Shown: positions 1 to 7,953 of the stretch, in pieces
How the letters are laid out: every line of letters starts with the position of its first letter
Numbering within the stretch: the first letter of the stretch is position 1
NCBI GenBank assembly: GCA_964446595.1
Contig: CAYUPY010000006.1
Span: 1-37,133 of the forward strand
DNA: 37,133 nucleotides
Direction of reading: 5' to 3'
Origin: CAYUPY01 sp964446595
Lineage (GTDB): Bacteria; Patescibacteriota; Dojkabacteria; J137; JAEUSD01
Made by a program: the position numbers and the translations under genes
The notes under the pieces: generated by a model
Database searches by the model: none
What the model was told of the DNA's origin: nothing
What the model saw: only the letters and a program-made list of their open reading frames with translations

Positions 1-286
1 TGTAAATGAGCCCAAAATCAAGCTTGATCAAATCACCTTCTTCAAATCGCTTTTCATCAGGTACAGCATGCAAGACTACATCATTAACACTGATACATAA
101 GTTTGCCGGAAAAGGATTGACATTCCCTCCAACTCCCATAAAAGCAGGTGTAACCCCTAACTTTTTACATTCATCGCCAACTATAGTGTTAATCTGCTCC
201 CCACTTACTCCTATCTTCACAGCATCTAACGCCCTCTCTAGCACCTGCATTGAAAGCTGAGTAGCAGTGAAATGATCCGAATGCAT
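1..286 (-). CDS. map: Methionine aminopeptidase, type I (C-terminus cut by window edge)
   Basis: Removes the initiator methionine from new proteins as they leave the ribosome. About 95 N-terminal codons are visible. The stretch GVGGNVNPFPANLCISVND followed by VVLHAVPD matches the type I family pattern (GYxGFPxSxCxSVNExVxHGIP), including the active-site histidine. LDFGLIY at the edge carries the first metal-binding Asp. The ATG at 286 overlaps the secY stop by one base (TAATG), and an in-frame stop lies a few codons upstream (299-301), so the start is well fixed. The N-terminus is shorter than usual because the common IKTPEEIEKMR leader is reduced. adk, often found between secY and map, is absent. 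Confidence 0.93.
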   Translation of the reverse strand, partial: MHSDHFTATQLSMQVLERALDAVKIGVSGEQINTIVGDECKKLGVTPAFMGVGGNVNPFPANLCISVNDVVLHAVPDEKRFEEGDLIKLDFGLIY

Positions 287-1722
287 TAATAAACGTACTT
301 ATCGTAATTCAGATTTGTGCGCAATCCTTCTATTTGTCTTAACGTATCCAAAGCCACGCTAACTACAATTAAGATACTAGTTCCACCGATCGCCGAGAAA
401 ATCAAATATTGCTGTCCTGTCGCACTGAACACAATGTTTCCTGCTACGATAGGCAATAGTGCTAATAAGCCTAAAAATACCCCTCCAGCAGTCGCAAGTC
501 TAAGCAATACCTTTGTAATGTACTTTTCAGTCTCTTTACCTGGTCTGATTGCAGGTTTGGCAATAAATGCACCTGATTTTTGTAAGTTCTCAGCAACATC
601 TTCCGGTTTGAATGCTACAAAAATATAGAATAGCGTAAATATGAAAGTTAATAGAAAGAATACCACATTGTATCCTAATGTTCCTGTGTATTCACCGTTT
701 GCTAATGATTGCGCATTAATACTATTTATAAACCTGCCCACGGGAGAATCAGTTCCAATTGCTGGCCCCACAGTCACTATTAATGATCCAATAATAGATG
801 GAAAGGTCATCAATGCGGACGAGAAAATAATTGGCATCACACCTGTCTGGTTTAGCTTTAATGGCAAATGACTTTCCTGTACCCCACCTTCCCTTTGTCT
901 CCGTGCATATTGAATAGGTAATTTCCTAATAGACTCGTTAACAAAGACCACCGATGCAAAAATCAATATAAATCCTACGAATATTACGATTAGTGGTACC
1001 AACTGTAAAAATATCTCTTCAGCATTACCTGTGAGATCAATACTTCCTAAATCAACGCCAATGGTAGCTGGTAAAGAAGCCAAAATGCTCACAGTAATCA
1101 TAATTGAGGCACCATTTCCAATTCCTCTTTCTGTAATTAGCTCAGCGAGCCACATTACTACCATAGCCCCAGCACTCAATACAACTGCCATAAATACTAT
1201 GTTACTAGCGCTTAAGTTTCCTTGCGCGTCTCTAGCAATTAAAGCTGAAGTTGTAGCGGTATTCGCTAAAATTAGTAAATACCCTACACTGTAGGCAAAT
1301 GCCAAAGGTAAGGTTAAATAACGCGTGATTTGGTCTAACCTTTTTCGCCCCTGCTGTCCCTCCTTCGTCATCTCCTCTAGCTGAGGCACTACTGAACCCA
1401 ACAACTGGATAATGATAGAAGCCGTAATATATACTCCGATTCCAAGTCCTACAATACTAGGTGTCTCAAGTGCACCACCAGTAAAGGTAGTAAAGAATAA
1501 ACTTGCTTCTGAAGTTGATTGTGACCCTAATAGTTGTTGATAAACTTCTACATCTACTCCAGGTAGAGGTATAGCAGCTAATAGGCGGTATATACCTAAA
1601 ATAAATAGGGTAAAGAGAATCTTATTACGAATCTCTAAATCGTTAAAGAGAGCTACTAAATATTTTACTAAATTAGTTAGCCCTCTCCACGGGGAAATAA
1701 TAATCTTAGTTAATGAGGACAT
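286..1722 (-). CDS. secY: Protein translocase subunit SecY
   Basis: Forms the central channel of the Sec translocon in the cytoplasmic membrane. The 478-aa protein shows the family's ten hydrophobic segments. Near the N-terminus is LFTLFILGIYRLLAAIPLPG, equivalent to the conserved TM1/plug entry. The cytosolic loop contains IQYARRQREGG, the conserved arginine-rich loop, and the tail reads GLRTNLNYDKYVY. It is somewhat longer than E. coli SecY (443 aa). It sits 16 nt after rplO and is followed by map, the normal end of a spc operon except for the missing adk. Confidence 0.97.
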   Translation of the reverse strand: MSSLTKIIISPWRGLTNLVKYLVALFNDLEIRNKILFTLFILGIYRLLAAIPLPGVDVEVYQQLLGSQSTSEASLFFTTFTGGALETPSIVGLGIGVYITASIIIQLLGSVVPQLEEMTKEGQQGRKRLDQITRYLTLPLAFAYSVGYLLILANTATTSALIARDAQGNLSASNIVFMAVVLSAGAMVVMWLAELITERGIGNGASIMITVSILASLPATIGVDLGSIDLTGNAEEIFLQLVPLIVIFVGFILIFASVVFVNESIRKLPIQYARRQREGGVQESHLPLKLNQTGVMPIIFSSALMTFPSIIGSLIVTVGPAIGTDSPVGRFINSINAQSLANGEYTGTLGYNVVFFLLTFIFTLFYIFVAFKPEDVAENLQKSGAFIAKPAIRPGKETEKYITKVLLRLATAGGVFLGLLALLPIVAGNIVFSATGQQYLIFSAIGGTSILIVVSVALDTLRQIEGLRTNLNYDKYVY

Positions 1723-1738
1723 AGAGTATTTTAGAACA

Positions 1739-2206
1739 CTAGGCTAATTTTCCGCCAGCTTTTTCTATTGCCTTTTTAGCTTCAGCCGATACCGGAATGT
1801 TTTCTATTACCAATTTTTTATCGATTTCCTGATCAAACAGTATCTTTACTGCTGCTTTTTTACTTTGTCTTGTAATGAGACCAGCCTCTACTAGAGTCTC
1901 AAGATTAACTTTTTCACCCTTCACAGCATTAGCAACATCAGATAGTTGAAGAGCGTATTTTTTGTATTTGGATGTAACAAAACCTCTACCACGTGAACGG
2001 CTGGATTCACCTCTAAGTGTCGGTAACCGGCGAGATAGAGGCATCTGTCCTCCCTCGAAACCTTGTCTAGGTGCTGTGTAACCAGAACGTGATTTCTGAC
2101 CTTTCATACCACGAGTGGCTGTATGTCCACCTTTTCCGGATCCCATACCTCTTCCAATTCTCATTTTTTTCTTATTCGTTTTTGGTGATGGTAGCTTTTC
2201 AATCAT
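1739..2206 (-). CDS. rplO: 50S ribosomal protein L15 (uL15)
   Basis: Large-subunit protein that binds 23S rRNA late in assembly. The 155-aa protein has the glycine/arginine-rich N-terminal extension (RIGRGMGSGKGGHTATRGMK) and a mixed C-terminal domain ending EKAGGKLA, both typical of the family. It starts 4 nt after the rpsE stop. In most bacteria rpmD (L30) would lie between these two genes, but there is no room for it here. Confidence 0.97.
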   Translation of the reverse strand: MIEKLPSPKTNKKKMRIGRGMGSGKGGHTATRGMKGQKSRSGYTAPRQGFEGGQMPLSRRLPTLRGESSRSRGRGFVTSKYKKYALQLSDVANAVKGEKVNLETLVEAGLITRQSKKAAVKILFDQEIDKKLVIENIPVSAEAKKAIEKAGGKLA

Positions 2207-2210
2207 GTTA

Positions 2211-2774
2211 TTATTTTTCTTCTTTTACCTGAGCTTTTGAACTTTTTGGTTTTTCTTCAGTTTTTTCCTTTTTCTCCTTGTCTTTGTCCTCCTGGCGGCT
2301 ATCAGCTATAGGTCTAAGGCTATCTAGCGCCTTAACTGTTGCGTATGCAGTATTAATTGGGTTAGTTGATCCAATTACTTTACTAAGTAGATCCTGAATA
2401 CCTGCTAATTCAGCTACAGCTTTTACCGTTGCTCCAGCAACTATACCTGTACCAGGTGCAGCAGGAATCAATAATACTTTACTGGATTTGAATTTGTATT
2501 CAATCTTATGAGGTATAGTATTACCTTTTAGTTTTACAGTTACTAAGTGCTTTTTTGCTTTATTTGTTGCTTTGTTTTGTGCAGTAGGAATGTCTTGAGA
2601 CTTTGCAGCAGCTACTCCCACTTTTCCGTTCTTATCTCCTACTACTACAAAAGTACTAAACCGCATACGACGTCCTCCATGATACATACGGGAAATCCTT
2701 CGTACTTTTAGTAATCTAGTTTCGTAACCGTCGTTATTTTTTTCTCTGTTTTGGTTTCTGCGTGGTTTTGCCAT
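2211..2774 (-). CDS. rpsE: 30S ribosomal protein S5 (uS5)
   Basis: Small-subunit protein important for decoding fidelity and mRNA entry. The 187-aa product has the S5 RNA-binding domain (RRISRMYHGGRRMRFSTFVV, then DKNGKVGVAAAKS) and a C-terminal domain with the conserved PAAPGTGIVAGATVKAVAEL. The last 25 or so residues form a lysine/glutamate-rich, probably disordered tail, making the protein longer than the usual ~165 aa. It follows rplR by 9 nt. Confidence 0.97.
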   Translation of the reverse strand: MAKPRRNQNREKNNDGYETRLLKVRRISRMYHGGRRMRFSTFVVVGDKNGKVGVAAAKSQDIPTAQNKATNKAKKHLVTVKLKGNTIPHKIEYKFKSSKVLLIPAAPGTGIVAGATVKAVAELAGIQDLLSKVIGSTNPINTAYATVKALDSLRPIADSRQEDKDKEKKEKTEEKPKSSKAQVKEEK

Positions 2775-2783
2775 AAATATATA

Positions 2784-3125
2784 TTAGAATTCAAGTCCTC
2801 CATCTCGTGCTGCATCAGCCAAAGCTTTAACACGACCATGGAATTTATATCCGTTCCTATCAAATACTACTTTTGTAACTTTGTTCTTCTTTGCTGCTGC
2901 GGCCAATTTCTCACCCACTTTAGCAGCTCTTTCTAAACCTGTGCCACCACTTTCTTTAGCATCGCTAGCTGAGGCCAATGTAAGTCCTTTCTCATCATCC
3001 ACGATCTGTGCGTAAATGTGATTAGCTGAACGATACACAGTAAGTCTTGGCTTTTCTGAGCTACCTCTTAAGCTTTTGCGAATGTGTGCTTTTCTTCTTT
3101 GTCTATTTGTATCTTTACTTGTCAT
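2784..3125 (-). CDS. rplR: 50S ribosomal protein L18 (uL18)
   Basis: Binds 5S rRNA in the large subunit. From the ATG at 3125 the product is 113 aa, the normal family length, with RKAHIRKSLRGSSEKPRLTV near the N-terminus and KVVFDRNGYKFHGRVKALAD near the C-terminus. An in-frame extension upstream to 3242 would overlap rplF by more than 100 nt and matches nothing in the family. The ATG at 3125, 4 nt after the rplF stop, is therefore preferred. Confidence 0.96.
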   Translation of the reverse strand: MTSKDTNRQRRKAHIRKSLRGSSEKPRLTVYRSANHIYAQIVDDEKGLTLASASDAKESGGTGLERAAKVGEKLAAAAKKNKVTKVVFDRNGYKFHGRVKALADAARDGGLEF

Positions 3126-3129
3126 TTTT

Positions 3130-3681
3130 TTAACCCTGTTTTGCAGATTTACGTAAAATCTGTTCATCCTTATAACGTACACCCTTGCCCTTATATGGCT
3201 CTGGCGGTCTGTATCCCCTAATTTTAGCAGCAGTCTGACCAACTAGCTCTTTATCGTATCCAGATACCTTCACATTAGTTGAGTCAGTAATTAGAACCGT
3301 AACTCCTGCTGGTGGAACTAATTCTATTTTGTGAGCATAACCCAAGGAGAAAATTACTTTTTCACCTTGCTGCTCAGCTCTGTATCCGATTCCTACTATT
3401 TCTAAGTCTATCTCAAAACCATCTGTGACACCTTTAACCATGTTATTAATTAGAGAACGGTATAAGCCATGATAGCTTTTTATCTGTTTTTCGTCGTTAG
3501 GTCTTTTAACAACCACTTTACCTTCTTCTACTGCAACAATAATAGGCTTACGGATTGATTTAACCAATTCACCTTTTGGCCCTGTTACCTTTACTTGTTG
3601 ATGACCGTACTCACCGCCTTCAGTAACTTCTACTGTTACTCCAGTTGGTATTGTGACGGGTGCGTTACCGATTCTTGACAT
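3130..3681 (-). CDS. rplF: 50S ribosomal protein L6 (uL6)
   Basis: Large-subunit protein near the GTPase-associated region. The 183-aa protein begins MSRIGNAPVTIPTGV and has the two repeated L6 folds. The C-terminal signature GYRPPEPYKGKGVRY is almost identical to the family consensus. It lies between rpsH and rplR. Confidence 0.97.
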   Translation of the reverse strand: MSRIGNAPVTIPTGVTVEVTEGGEYGHQQVKVTGPKGELVKSIRKPIIVAVEEGKVVVKRPNDEKQIKSYHGLYRSLINNMVKGVTDGFEIDLEIVGIGYRAEQQGEKVIFSLGYAHKIELVPPAGVTVLITDSTNVKVSGYDKELVGQTAAKIRGYRPPEPYKGKGVRYKDEQILRKSAKQG

Positions 3682-3693
3682 ATCTCTAATTAA

Positions 3694-4107
3694 TTACCAA
3701 ATTTCGCAAATATATTCTCCACCAATTTGTGCTGTTTTGGCTTGAGAATCATCCATATACCCTTTTGAGGTTGAATAGATTCCAATACCAGTTCCGTTTC
3801 TTACACTCTTAATATCCTTATAACCACGGTATATTCTTACTCCTGGTTTAGATACCCTCTTAGTACCTGTTATTGCAGGACGACCATTTTCAGCATCATA
3901 CCTGAGGCTTACCACAATTTGATCCTGAGGCTGTTCAGCGTCAGCAGCACTAGTAACTTCAAAATCCTGAATAAAATTATGCTTTTTAATAATATCCAAG
4001 ATAGAGATTAACTCTTTTGTACTAGGTACTTCCACAGTCTTACGACTACGCTCTTGAGCATTCTTTATTCTTGCTAGTAAGTCTCCTATTGGATCTGCAA
4101 TATACAT
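3694..4107 (-). CDS. rpsH: 30S ribosomal protein S8 (uS8)
   Basis: Binds the central domain of 16S rRNA; in well-studied bacteria S8 is also a translational repressor of the spc operon. The 137-aa protein begins with DPIGDLLARIKNAQ and ends with the IYSTSKGYMDDSQA / GGEYICEIW region, both diagnostic. It follows rpsN by 27 nt. No obvious S8-like mRNA target could be picked out by eye here. Confidence 0.96.
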   Translation of the reverse strand: MYIADPIGDLLARIKNAQERSRKTVEVPSTKELISILDIIKKHNFIQDFEVTSAADAEQPQDQIVVSLRYDAENGRPAITGTKRVSKPGVRIYRGYKDIKSVRNGTGIGIYSTSKGYMDDSQAKTAQIGGEYICEIW

Positions 4108-4134
4108 TTAAGTACTCTTAATATTCTAATTAAA

Positions 4135-4359
4135 TTACCAACTTGCTTTCTTTACTCCAGGTAGTTCGCCTTTCATAGCCAACTCACGGAAGCAAATTCT
4201 GCAAAGTTTAAATCTACGGATGTAAGCACGTGACCGACCACACTTCTGACATCTATTCTGATGTTTAGAGATAGAGAAATTAGATTTATCTCTAAACTGT
4301 TGTACGTGCTTCAAACGTTTTAATTTTTTCTCTTTTGCTTTATGTGCAACACTTGCCAT
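4135..4359 (-). CDS. rpsN: 30S ribosomal protein S14, zinc-binding type (uS14)
   Basis: Small-subunit head protein. The 74-aa product carries two CxxC pairs (C37/C40 and C53/C56), the zinc-binding 'C+' form. The core QKCGRSRAYIRRFKLCRICF and the ending GELPGVKKASW are typical. It is about 13 residues longer than the usual 61-aa zinc form because of a lysine-rich N-terminus. It is located between rplE and rpsH as expected. Confidence 0.96.
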   Translation of the reverse strand: MASVAHKAKEKKLKRLKHVQQFRDKSNFSISKHQNRCQKCGRSRAYIRRFKLCRICFRELAMKGELPGVKKASW

Positions 4360-4365
4360 ATATTA

Positions 4366-4920
4366 TTATTTTGAACGGAATGGCATACCAAGTTTATCTA
4401 GTAACGCCAGTGCAGCCTCATCGTTATCGGCTGTTGTATTAATTATTACCTGTAAAGGTCTGATCTTCACCATTCGGGAAGTATCAATTTCTGGGAAAAC
4501 TGTATGCTCGCGAATTCCAAGAGCGTAGTTTCCATGTTTATCGAATGATTTACGGGAAACTCCTCTAAAGTCTTTTACACGAGGCAATACCACATTTACT
4601 AATCTATAGTAGAAATCCCACATCCTTTCACCTCTTAGTGTTACTTTCAACCCACTATCCATGCCTATTCTCAATTTAAAGTTCGAAATAGCCTTTTTAG
4701 ATTGAATTACTACTGGCTTTTGTCCGGTGATTATAGCAAGATCTTCAGCAAATTCGCTAGTGACTGCGGAGTTATTACGAACTTCTTTTCCAATTCCTGC
4801 GTTCACTACTATTTTATCTAACTTAGGAACTGCCATAATATTTTCAATCCCTAGCTCCTTCATTAGTTCAGGAACTATTTCAGTTTCAAATTTTTGGTGT
4901 AACTCTGATTTGTGTGCCAT
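4366..4920 (-). CDS. rplE: 50S ribosomal protein L5 (uL5)
   Basis: Contacts 5S rRNA and the P-site tRNA. The 184-aa protein has the family signature around GQKPVVIQSKKAISNFKLR and LPRVKDFRGVSRKSFDKHGN. Its ATG overlaps the last base of rplX (TAATG). A good Shine-Dalgarno sequence (AAGGAG) lies just upstream in the end of rplX. Confidence 0.97.
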   Translation of the reverse strand: MAHKSELHQKFETEIVPELMKELGIENIMAVPKLDKIVVNAGIGKEVRNNSAVTSEFAEDLAIITGQKPVVIQSKKAISNFKLRIGMDSGLKVTLRGERMWDFYYRLVNVVLPRVKDFRGVSRKSFDKHGNYALGIREHTVFPEIDTSRMVKIRPLQVIINTTADNDEAALALLDKLGMPFRSK

Positions 4921-5240
4921 TATTTAATCTCCTTTCCAGACTTTTTTGCAATACGCTTGCCGTCTTTATCTGCCCCGATACGAGTTACCTCACCTTTTCC
5001 ATTTGGATCAATGAGCATTACATTGGAAGCATGAATAGACACAGGAATATTTACAATACCGCCTGGTGTATTAAGTAGTGGGTTTGGTTTAAGACTTCTT
5101 TTAGCCTCAATACCACTTACTTGTATTCTTTCAATTACTTTAGTTTGCTTGTTTTTAATTAGCTTAGTAACTTCACCTTCTTTACCAGCGTGGCTACCTC
5201 TTACTATTTTTACTTTATCGCCTACTCTTAATTTTTGCAT
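4920..5240 (-). CDS. rplX: 50S ribosomal protein L24 (uL24)
   Basis: Early-assembly protein of the large subunit. The 106-aa product begins with a KOW motif (GDKVKIVRGSHAGKEGEV, residues 7-24) and continues with SIHASNVMLIDP. The start overlaps the rplN stop by one base and is preceded by a strong GGAGG ribosome-binding site inside rplN, about 7 nt away. Confidence 0.96.
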   Translation of the reverse strand: MQKLRVGDKVKIVRGSHAGKEGEVTKLIKNKQTKVIERIQVSGIEAKRSLKPNPLLNTPGGIVNIPVSIHASNVMLIDPNGKGEVTRIGADKDGKRIAKKSGKEIK

Positions 5241-5620
5241 TACAGTACCTCCGGTGCTAACGATACAATCTTTTGGAACTTATCTCGAAGCTCTCTACCT
5301 ACTGGACCGAATACACGAGTACCAGTTGGTTGTAACGTTTCTTTATTAATTATTACAGCTGCATTCTCATCAAATCTTAGATAAGAACCATCTTCTCTTT
5401 TTACTTCTTTTCTTGTTCTCACAATTACCGCATGTACAACATCTCCTGGCTTAATAGCACCATTAGGAATTGCTGACTTAACGGATGCGCTAACTATAGA
5501 ACCTATGGTTCCTTGTCTCTGCTCACCACCACCTTTCTTTCTTCCTTGAACCTGAATAACTCCTAGCTCTTTTGCGCCAGTGTTATCTGCTACTTTTAGT
5601 CTAGTTAATCTTTGTACCAT
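5240..5620 (-). CDS. rplN: 50S ribosomal protein L14 (uL14)
   Basis: Forms an intersubunit bridge and contacts 16S rRNA helix 14. The 126-aa sequence shows LKVADNTGAKELGVIQV at the N-terminus, AVIVRTRKEVKREDGSYLRF in the middle and GTRVFGPVGRELRD near the end, all strongly conserved. It lies 9 nt after rpsQ. Confidence 0.97.
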   Translation of the reverse strand: MVQRLTRLKVADNTGAKELGVIQVQGRKKGGGEQRQGTIGSIVSASVKSAIPNGAIKPGDVVHAVIVRTRKEVKREDGSYLRFDENAAVIINKETLQPTGTRVFGPVGRELRDKFQKIVSLAPEVL

Positions 5621-5629
5621 TTGAAAAAC

Positions 5630-5929
5630 CTAATTTCTTTCTACTAAAGTTTGTGCTTTCCAAGTCTTATTCTTAGAATATGGCTTGGTCTCAATAATTT
5701 CAATTTCACGCCCTACTAAATCCTTCATCTCTTCTACACCTAGCTCTGACAATATCGCATCGTCGGCATGAACTAAATAGTTCTTATGTGTTGCTAAGAT
5801 CTTTTCATAAATAGGGTGCCTCTGCTTAGTTTCTACTTTTACTTTAATAGTGTTTGTACCACTTACTGCTACCACTTCTCCTTGTAGAATTCTTGGTTTT
5901 GTTTGTACTTGCTCTGTTTGATTGGCCAT
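5630..5929 (-). CDS. rpsQ: 30S ribosomal protein S17 (uS17)
   Basis: Primary 16S rRNA binder with an OB fold. The 99-aa protein has LQGEVVAVSGTNTIKVKVET, then HPIYEKILATHKNYLVHADD, and the C-terminal EIIETKPYSKNKTW motif. About 12 extra residues precede the core. The start overlaps the rpmC stop by one base and has an AGGAG ribosome-binding site inside rpmC. Confidence 0.95.
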   Translation of the reverse strand: MANQTEQVQTKPRILQGEVVAVSGTNTIKVKVETKQRHPIYEKILATHKNYLVHADDAILSELGVEEMKDLVGREIEIIETKPYSKNKTWKAQTLVERN

Positions 5930-6135
5930 TATTTTTTCTCCTGGTTAAGCTTTGTTAATGCACGAGCAATCTCTTTACGAATAGCTTTAACCTTATCGTA
6001 TTTAGGCTCGTCCTTACTACTTTCCTCTAGCTTGGCCTTTAGCCATTCGCCCTTTAGCGCAATAACTTCCTTGTAGGTAAGCTTTTTACTAGTTCTCTTA
6101 GTAGTTTTCTTTGTTGTTTCTTTAGTTTCTGCCAT
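5929..6135 (-). CDS. rpmC: 50S ribosomal protein L29 (uL29)
   Basis: Small helical large-subunit protein near the peptide exit tunnel. The 68-aa product has a Lys/Thr-rich start followed by the two-helix L29 core (ALKGEWLKAKLEES, then KVKAIRKEIARALTKLNQEK). Identification rests on this C-terminal signature and on its position between rplP and rpsQ. Confidence 0.92.
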   Translation of the reverse strand: MAETKETTKKTTKRTSKKLTYKEVIALKGEWLKAKLEESSKDEPKYDKVKAIRKEIARALTKLNQEKK

Positions 6136-6142
6136 CTTAAGC

Positions 6143-6547
6143 CTAATGTCTTTTTACTATTCTAGTTTTAACTGGGAACTTAGCTGCGGCTAATCTTAAA
6201 CTCTCCATCGCTAAGTCTTCTGGAAGGCCACCTATTTCTAATAGTACTCTTCCTGGTTTGATAACTGCAACATAGTGATCAACTGCGCCTTTACCACCTC
6301 CACGTGTAACTTCAGCACTTTTCTTTGTTACTGGCTTGTGAGGAAATATTTTACCCCAAACACGTCCTTTTCTTTTTGTCGTACGTACAATAGCAACACG
6401 AGCAGCTTCAATCTGTCTACCTGTAATCCAACCACCTTCAAGAGCTTGTAGTCCATAATCCCCAAAAGTGATTGAGCTACCTTTCCAGGCAACCCCTCGG
6501 TTCTTACCTCGAAATTCTTTTGCAAATTTTCTTTTCTTCGGTTGCAT
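6143..6547 (-). CDS. rplP: 50S ribosomal protein L16 (uL16)
   Basis: Contacts A-site tRNA and completes the large subunit. The 134-aa protein contains FGDYGLQALEGGWITGRQIE, KGRVWGKIFPHKPVTKK and GRVLLEIGGLPEDLAMESLR, all close to the L16 consensus. The usual N-terminal MLxPKR appears as MQPKKRKF. An AAGGA sequence precedes the start closely. Confidence 0.97.
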   Translation of the reverse strand: MQPKKRKFAKEFRGKNRGVAWKGSSITFGDYGLQALEGGWITGRQIEAARVAIVRTTKRKGRVWGKIFPHKPVTKKSAEVTRGGGKGAVDHYVAVIKPGRVLLEIGGLPEDLAMESLRLAAAKFPVKTRIVKRH

Positions 6548-6567
6548 TTCCTTAAATACCTATTATT

Positions 6568-7218
6568 CTAGTTACTAATTTCGTAATCACGTTTTTCGCC
6601 ACGATTAACCCATACTTTAATTCCGTGGATTCCAGCTGCCGGAACTTGGGCTCTTTCTTCTGCATAATCGATATCAGCTCTTAAAGTATGTCTTGGCACA
6701 GTACCTTCTTCAACTCTTTCAGTTCTGGCAATTTCTGCACCCTTAATACGCCCTGATACCCAGATATGTACACCTTTGATCAAGCCAGTACTCATAGCAG
6801 CTTCAGCTGCTTTAGCTGCTGCGCGTTTAGGATTAATTCTGCGTTCACACTGACTTGCTACATTTTGAGCAATTAAGGCAGCGTGAATTTCTGGTCTTTT
6901 TACTTCAAATACCTTAATACTAACATCACTTTTTGTGACTTTTTGCACTTTTGATTTTAGTTCTTCAATCCCTGAACCACCTTTTCCAATAACTACACCA
7001 GGACGAGCAACATTCAGCTCTATCACAAGCTTGTTTAAAGAACGCTTTAAGACCATCTTTGCAATACCTGCATTCTTAATACTCTCGTTTACAACTTTGC
7101 GGATCTTAATATCCTCTAGTACAGTATCCCCTATTGTTGCTTTTGGTTGATACCAAATTGATTTCCAGTTTTTGTTTACACCAGTTCGAAAACCAGTTGC
7201 GTTTACTTTGTTACCCAT
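6568..7218 (-). CDS. rpsC: 30S ribosomal protein S3 (uS3)
   Basis: Part of the mRNA entry channel. The 216-aa protein has the KH domain with the GxxG loop in VIGKGGSGIEELKSKVQ. The C-terminal S3 signature includes GRIKGAEIARTERVEEGTVP and IHGIKVWVNRGE. It is preceded by a 50-nt gap after rplV, the largest inside the operon, which holds a promoter-like sequence. Confidence 0.97.
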   Translation of the reverse strand: MGNKVNATGFRTGVNKNWKSIWYQPKATIGDTVLEDIKIRKVVNESIKNAGIAKMVLKRSLNKLVIELNVARPGVVIGKGGSGIEELKSKVQKVTKSDVSIKVFEVKRPEIHAALIAQNVASQCERRINPKRAAAKAAEAAMSTGLIKGVHIWVSGRIKGAEIARTERVEEGTVPRHTLRADIDYAEERAQVPAAGIHGIKVWVNRGEKRDYEISN

Positions 7219-7242
7219 TTATTTTTCTAATTTAGCGTTCCG

Positions 7243-7271
7243 ATTATACAATGAAGAAGGCAAATAGTCTA
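7243..7271 (-). promoter_or_regulatory. Possible internal promoter before rpsC
   Basis: On the minus strand a perfect -10 hexamer TATAAT (7243-7248) lies 17 nt downstream of TAGACT (7266-7271), a 4/6 match to TTGACA. This is in the only sizeable gap of the S10 run and would start transcription shortly before rpsC. It is read by eye only; AT-rich spacing could produce it by chance. Confidence 0.4.
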
Positions 7272-7631
7272 TTTAGTCTTTGCTTCTTTTTGTTCAGATC
7301 TTAAACCTAACACAATAGTCAGGTGCGTATTTCTTTTAATGATTAGACGAGATCTACCTTTTGACTCTGCACGTCCACGCTTAAGGCTTGGAGCATCGTT
7401 GGCATAGGCCTCTTTAATATAAAGATCATTCTCATCTAAACCATTATTGTTAACTGCATTGGCCATAGCACTTTTGAGTGCTTTATAAATTAGCCCGGCT
7501 GCTTTCTTTTGAGTGTACTTCAGTTCATCTAATGCAGTTATTGCATCCATCCCTCTTACCTTATCAAGCACAATGCGTACTTTCTGAGCTGAACTGCGTA
7601 AATATTTTTCTGTTGCCTTTACTTCCGTCAT
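7269..7631 (-). CDS. rplV: 50S ribosomal protein L22 (uL22)
   Basis: Lines the peptide exit tunnel. The 120-aa sequence has the family features KYLRSSAQKVRIVLDKVRG, a central ALKSAMANAVNNN, and the C-terminal hairpin region LKRGRAESKGRSRLIIKRNT. It follows rpsS by 14 nt. Confidence 0.96.
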   Translation of the reverse strand: MTEVKATEKYLRSSAQKVRIVLDKVRGMDAITALDELKYTQKKAAGLIYKALKSAMANAVNNNGLDENDLYIKEAYANDAPSLKRGRAESKGRSRLIIKRNTHLTIVLGLRSEQKEAKTK

Positions 7632-7645
7632 ATTTCTTATTTAAC

Positions 7646-7948
7646 TTAAGCTGCTCTACCAGTTGAACCAGTAGCCTTAGCAATCTTACCCTTCTTACTG
7701 TGACCAGTAAACTTACGGGTAGGTGAAAACTCACCTAATTTATGTCCTACCATTGAATCAGTCACATACACCTGGTTGAACCAGCGGCCATTGTGTACTT
7801 CAAAAGTCAATCCTACCATTTCAGGTGAAATGGAACTAGAGCGAGCCCAAGTTTTAATTGGCTTACGGCTTCCCTCTTCTTTGGTCTTTTTTACCTTCTT
7901 CTGTAACTTAGCGTTAATGTAAGGACCTTTTTTACTAGAGCGTGACAT
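7646..7948 (-). CDS. rpsS: 30S ribosomal protein S19 (uS19)
   Basis: Head protein of the small subunit. The 100-aa protein starts MSRSSKKGPYINAKL and contains IKTWARSSSISPEMVG and MVGHKLGEFSPTRKFTGH, nearly identical to the consensus. It lies 5 nt after rplB. Confidence 0.97.
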   Translation of the reverse strand: MSRSSKKGPYINAKLQKKVKKTKEEGSRKPIKTWARSSSISPEMVGLTFEVHNGRWFNQVYVTDSMVGHKLGEFSPTRKFTGHSKKGKIAKATGSTGRAA

Positions 7949-7953
7949 AAATT

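Noticed and set aside
3126..3242. 39-residue N-terminal extension of L18
   Set aside because: It overlaps rplF and matches no L18; the ATG at 3125 gives the normal length.
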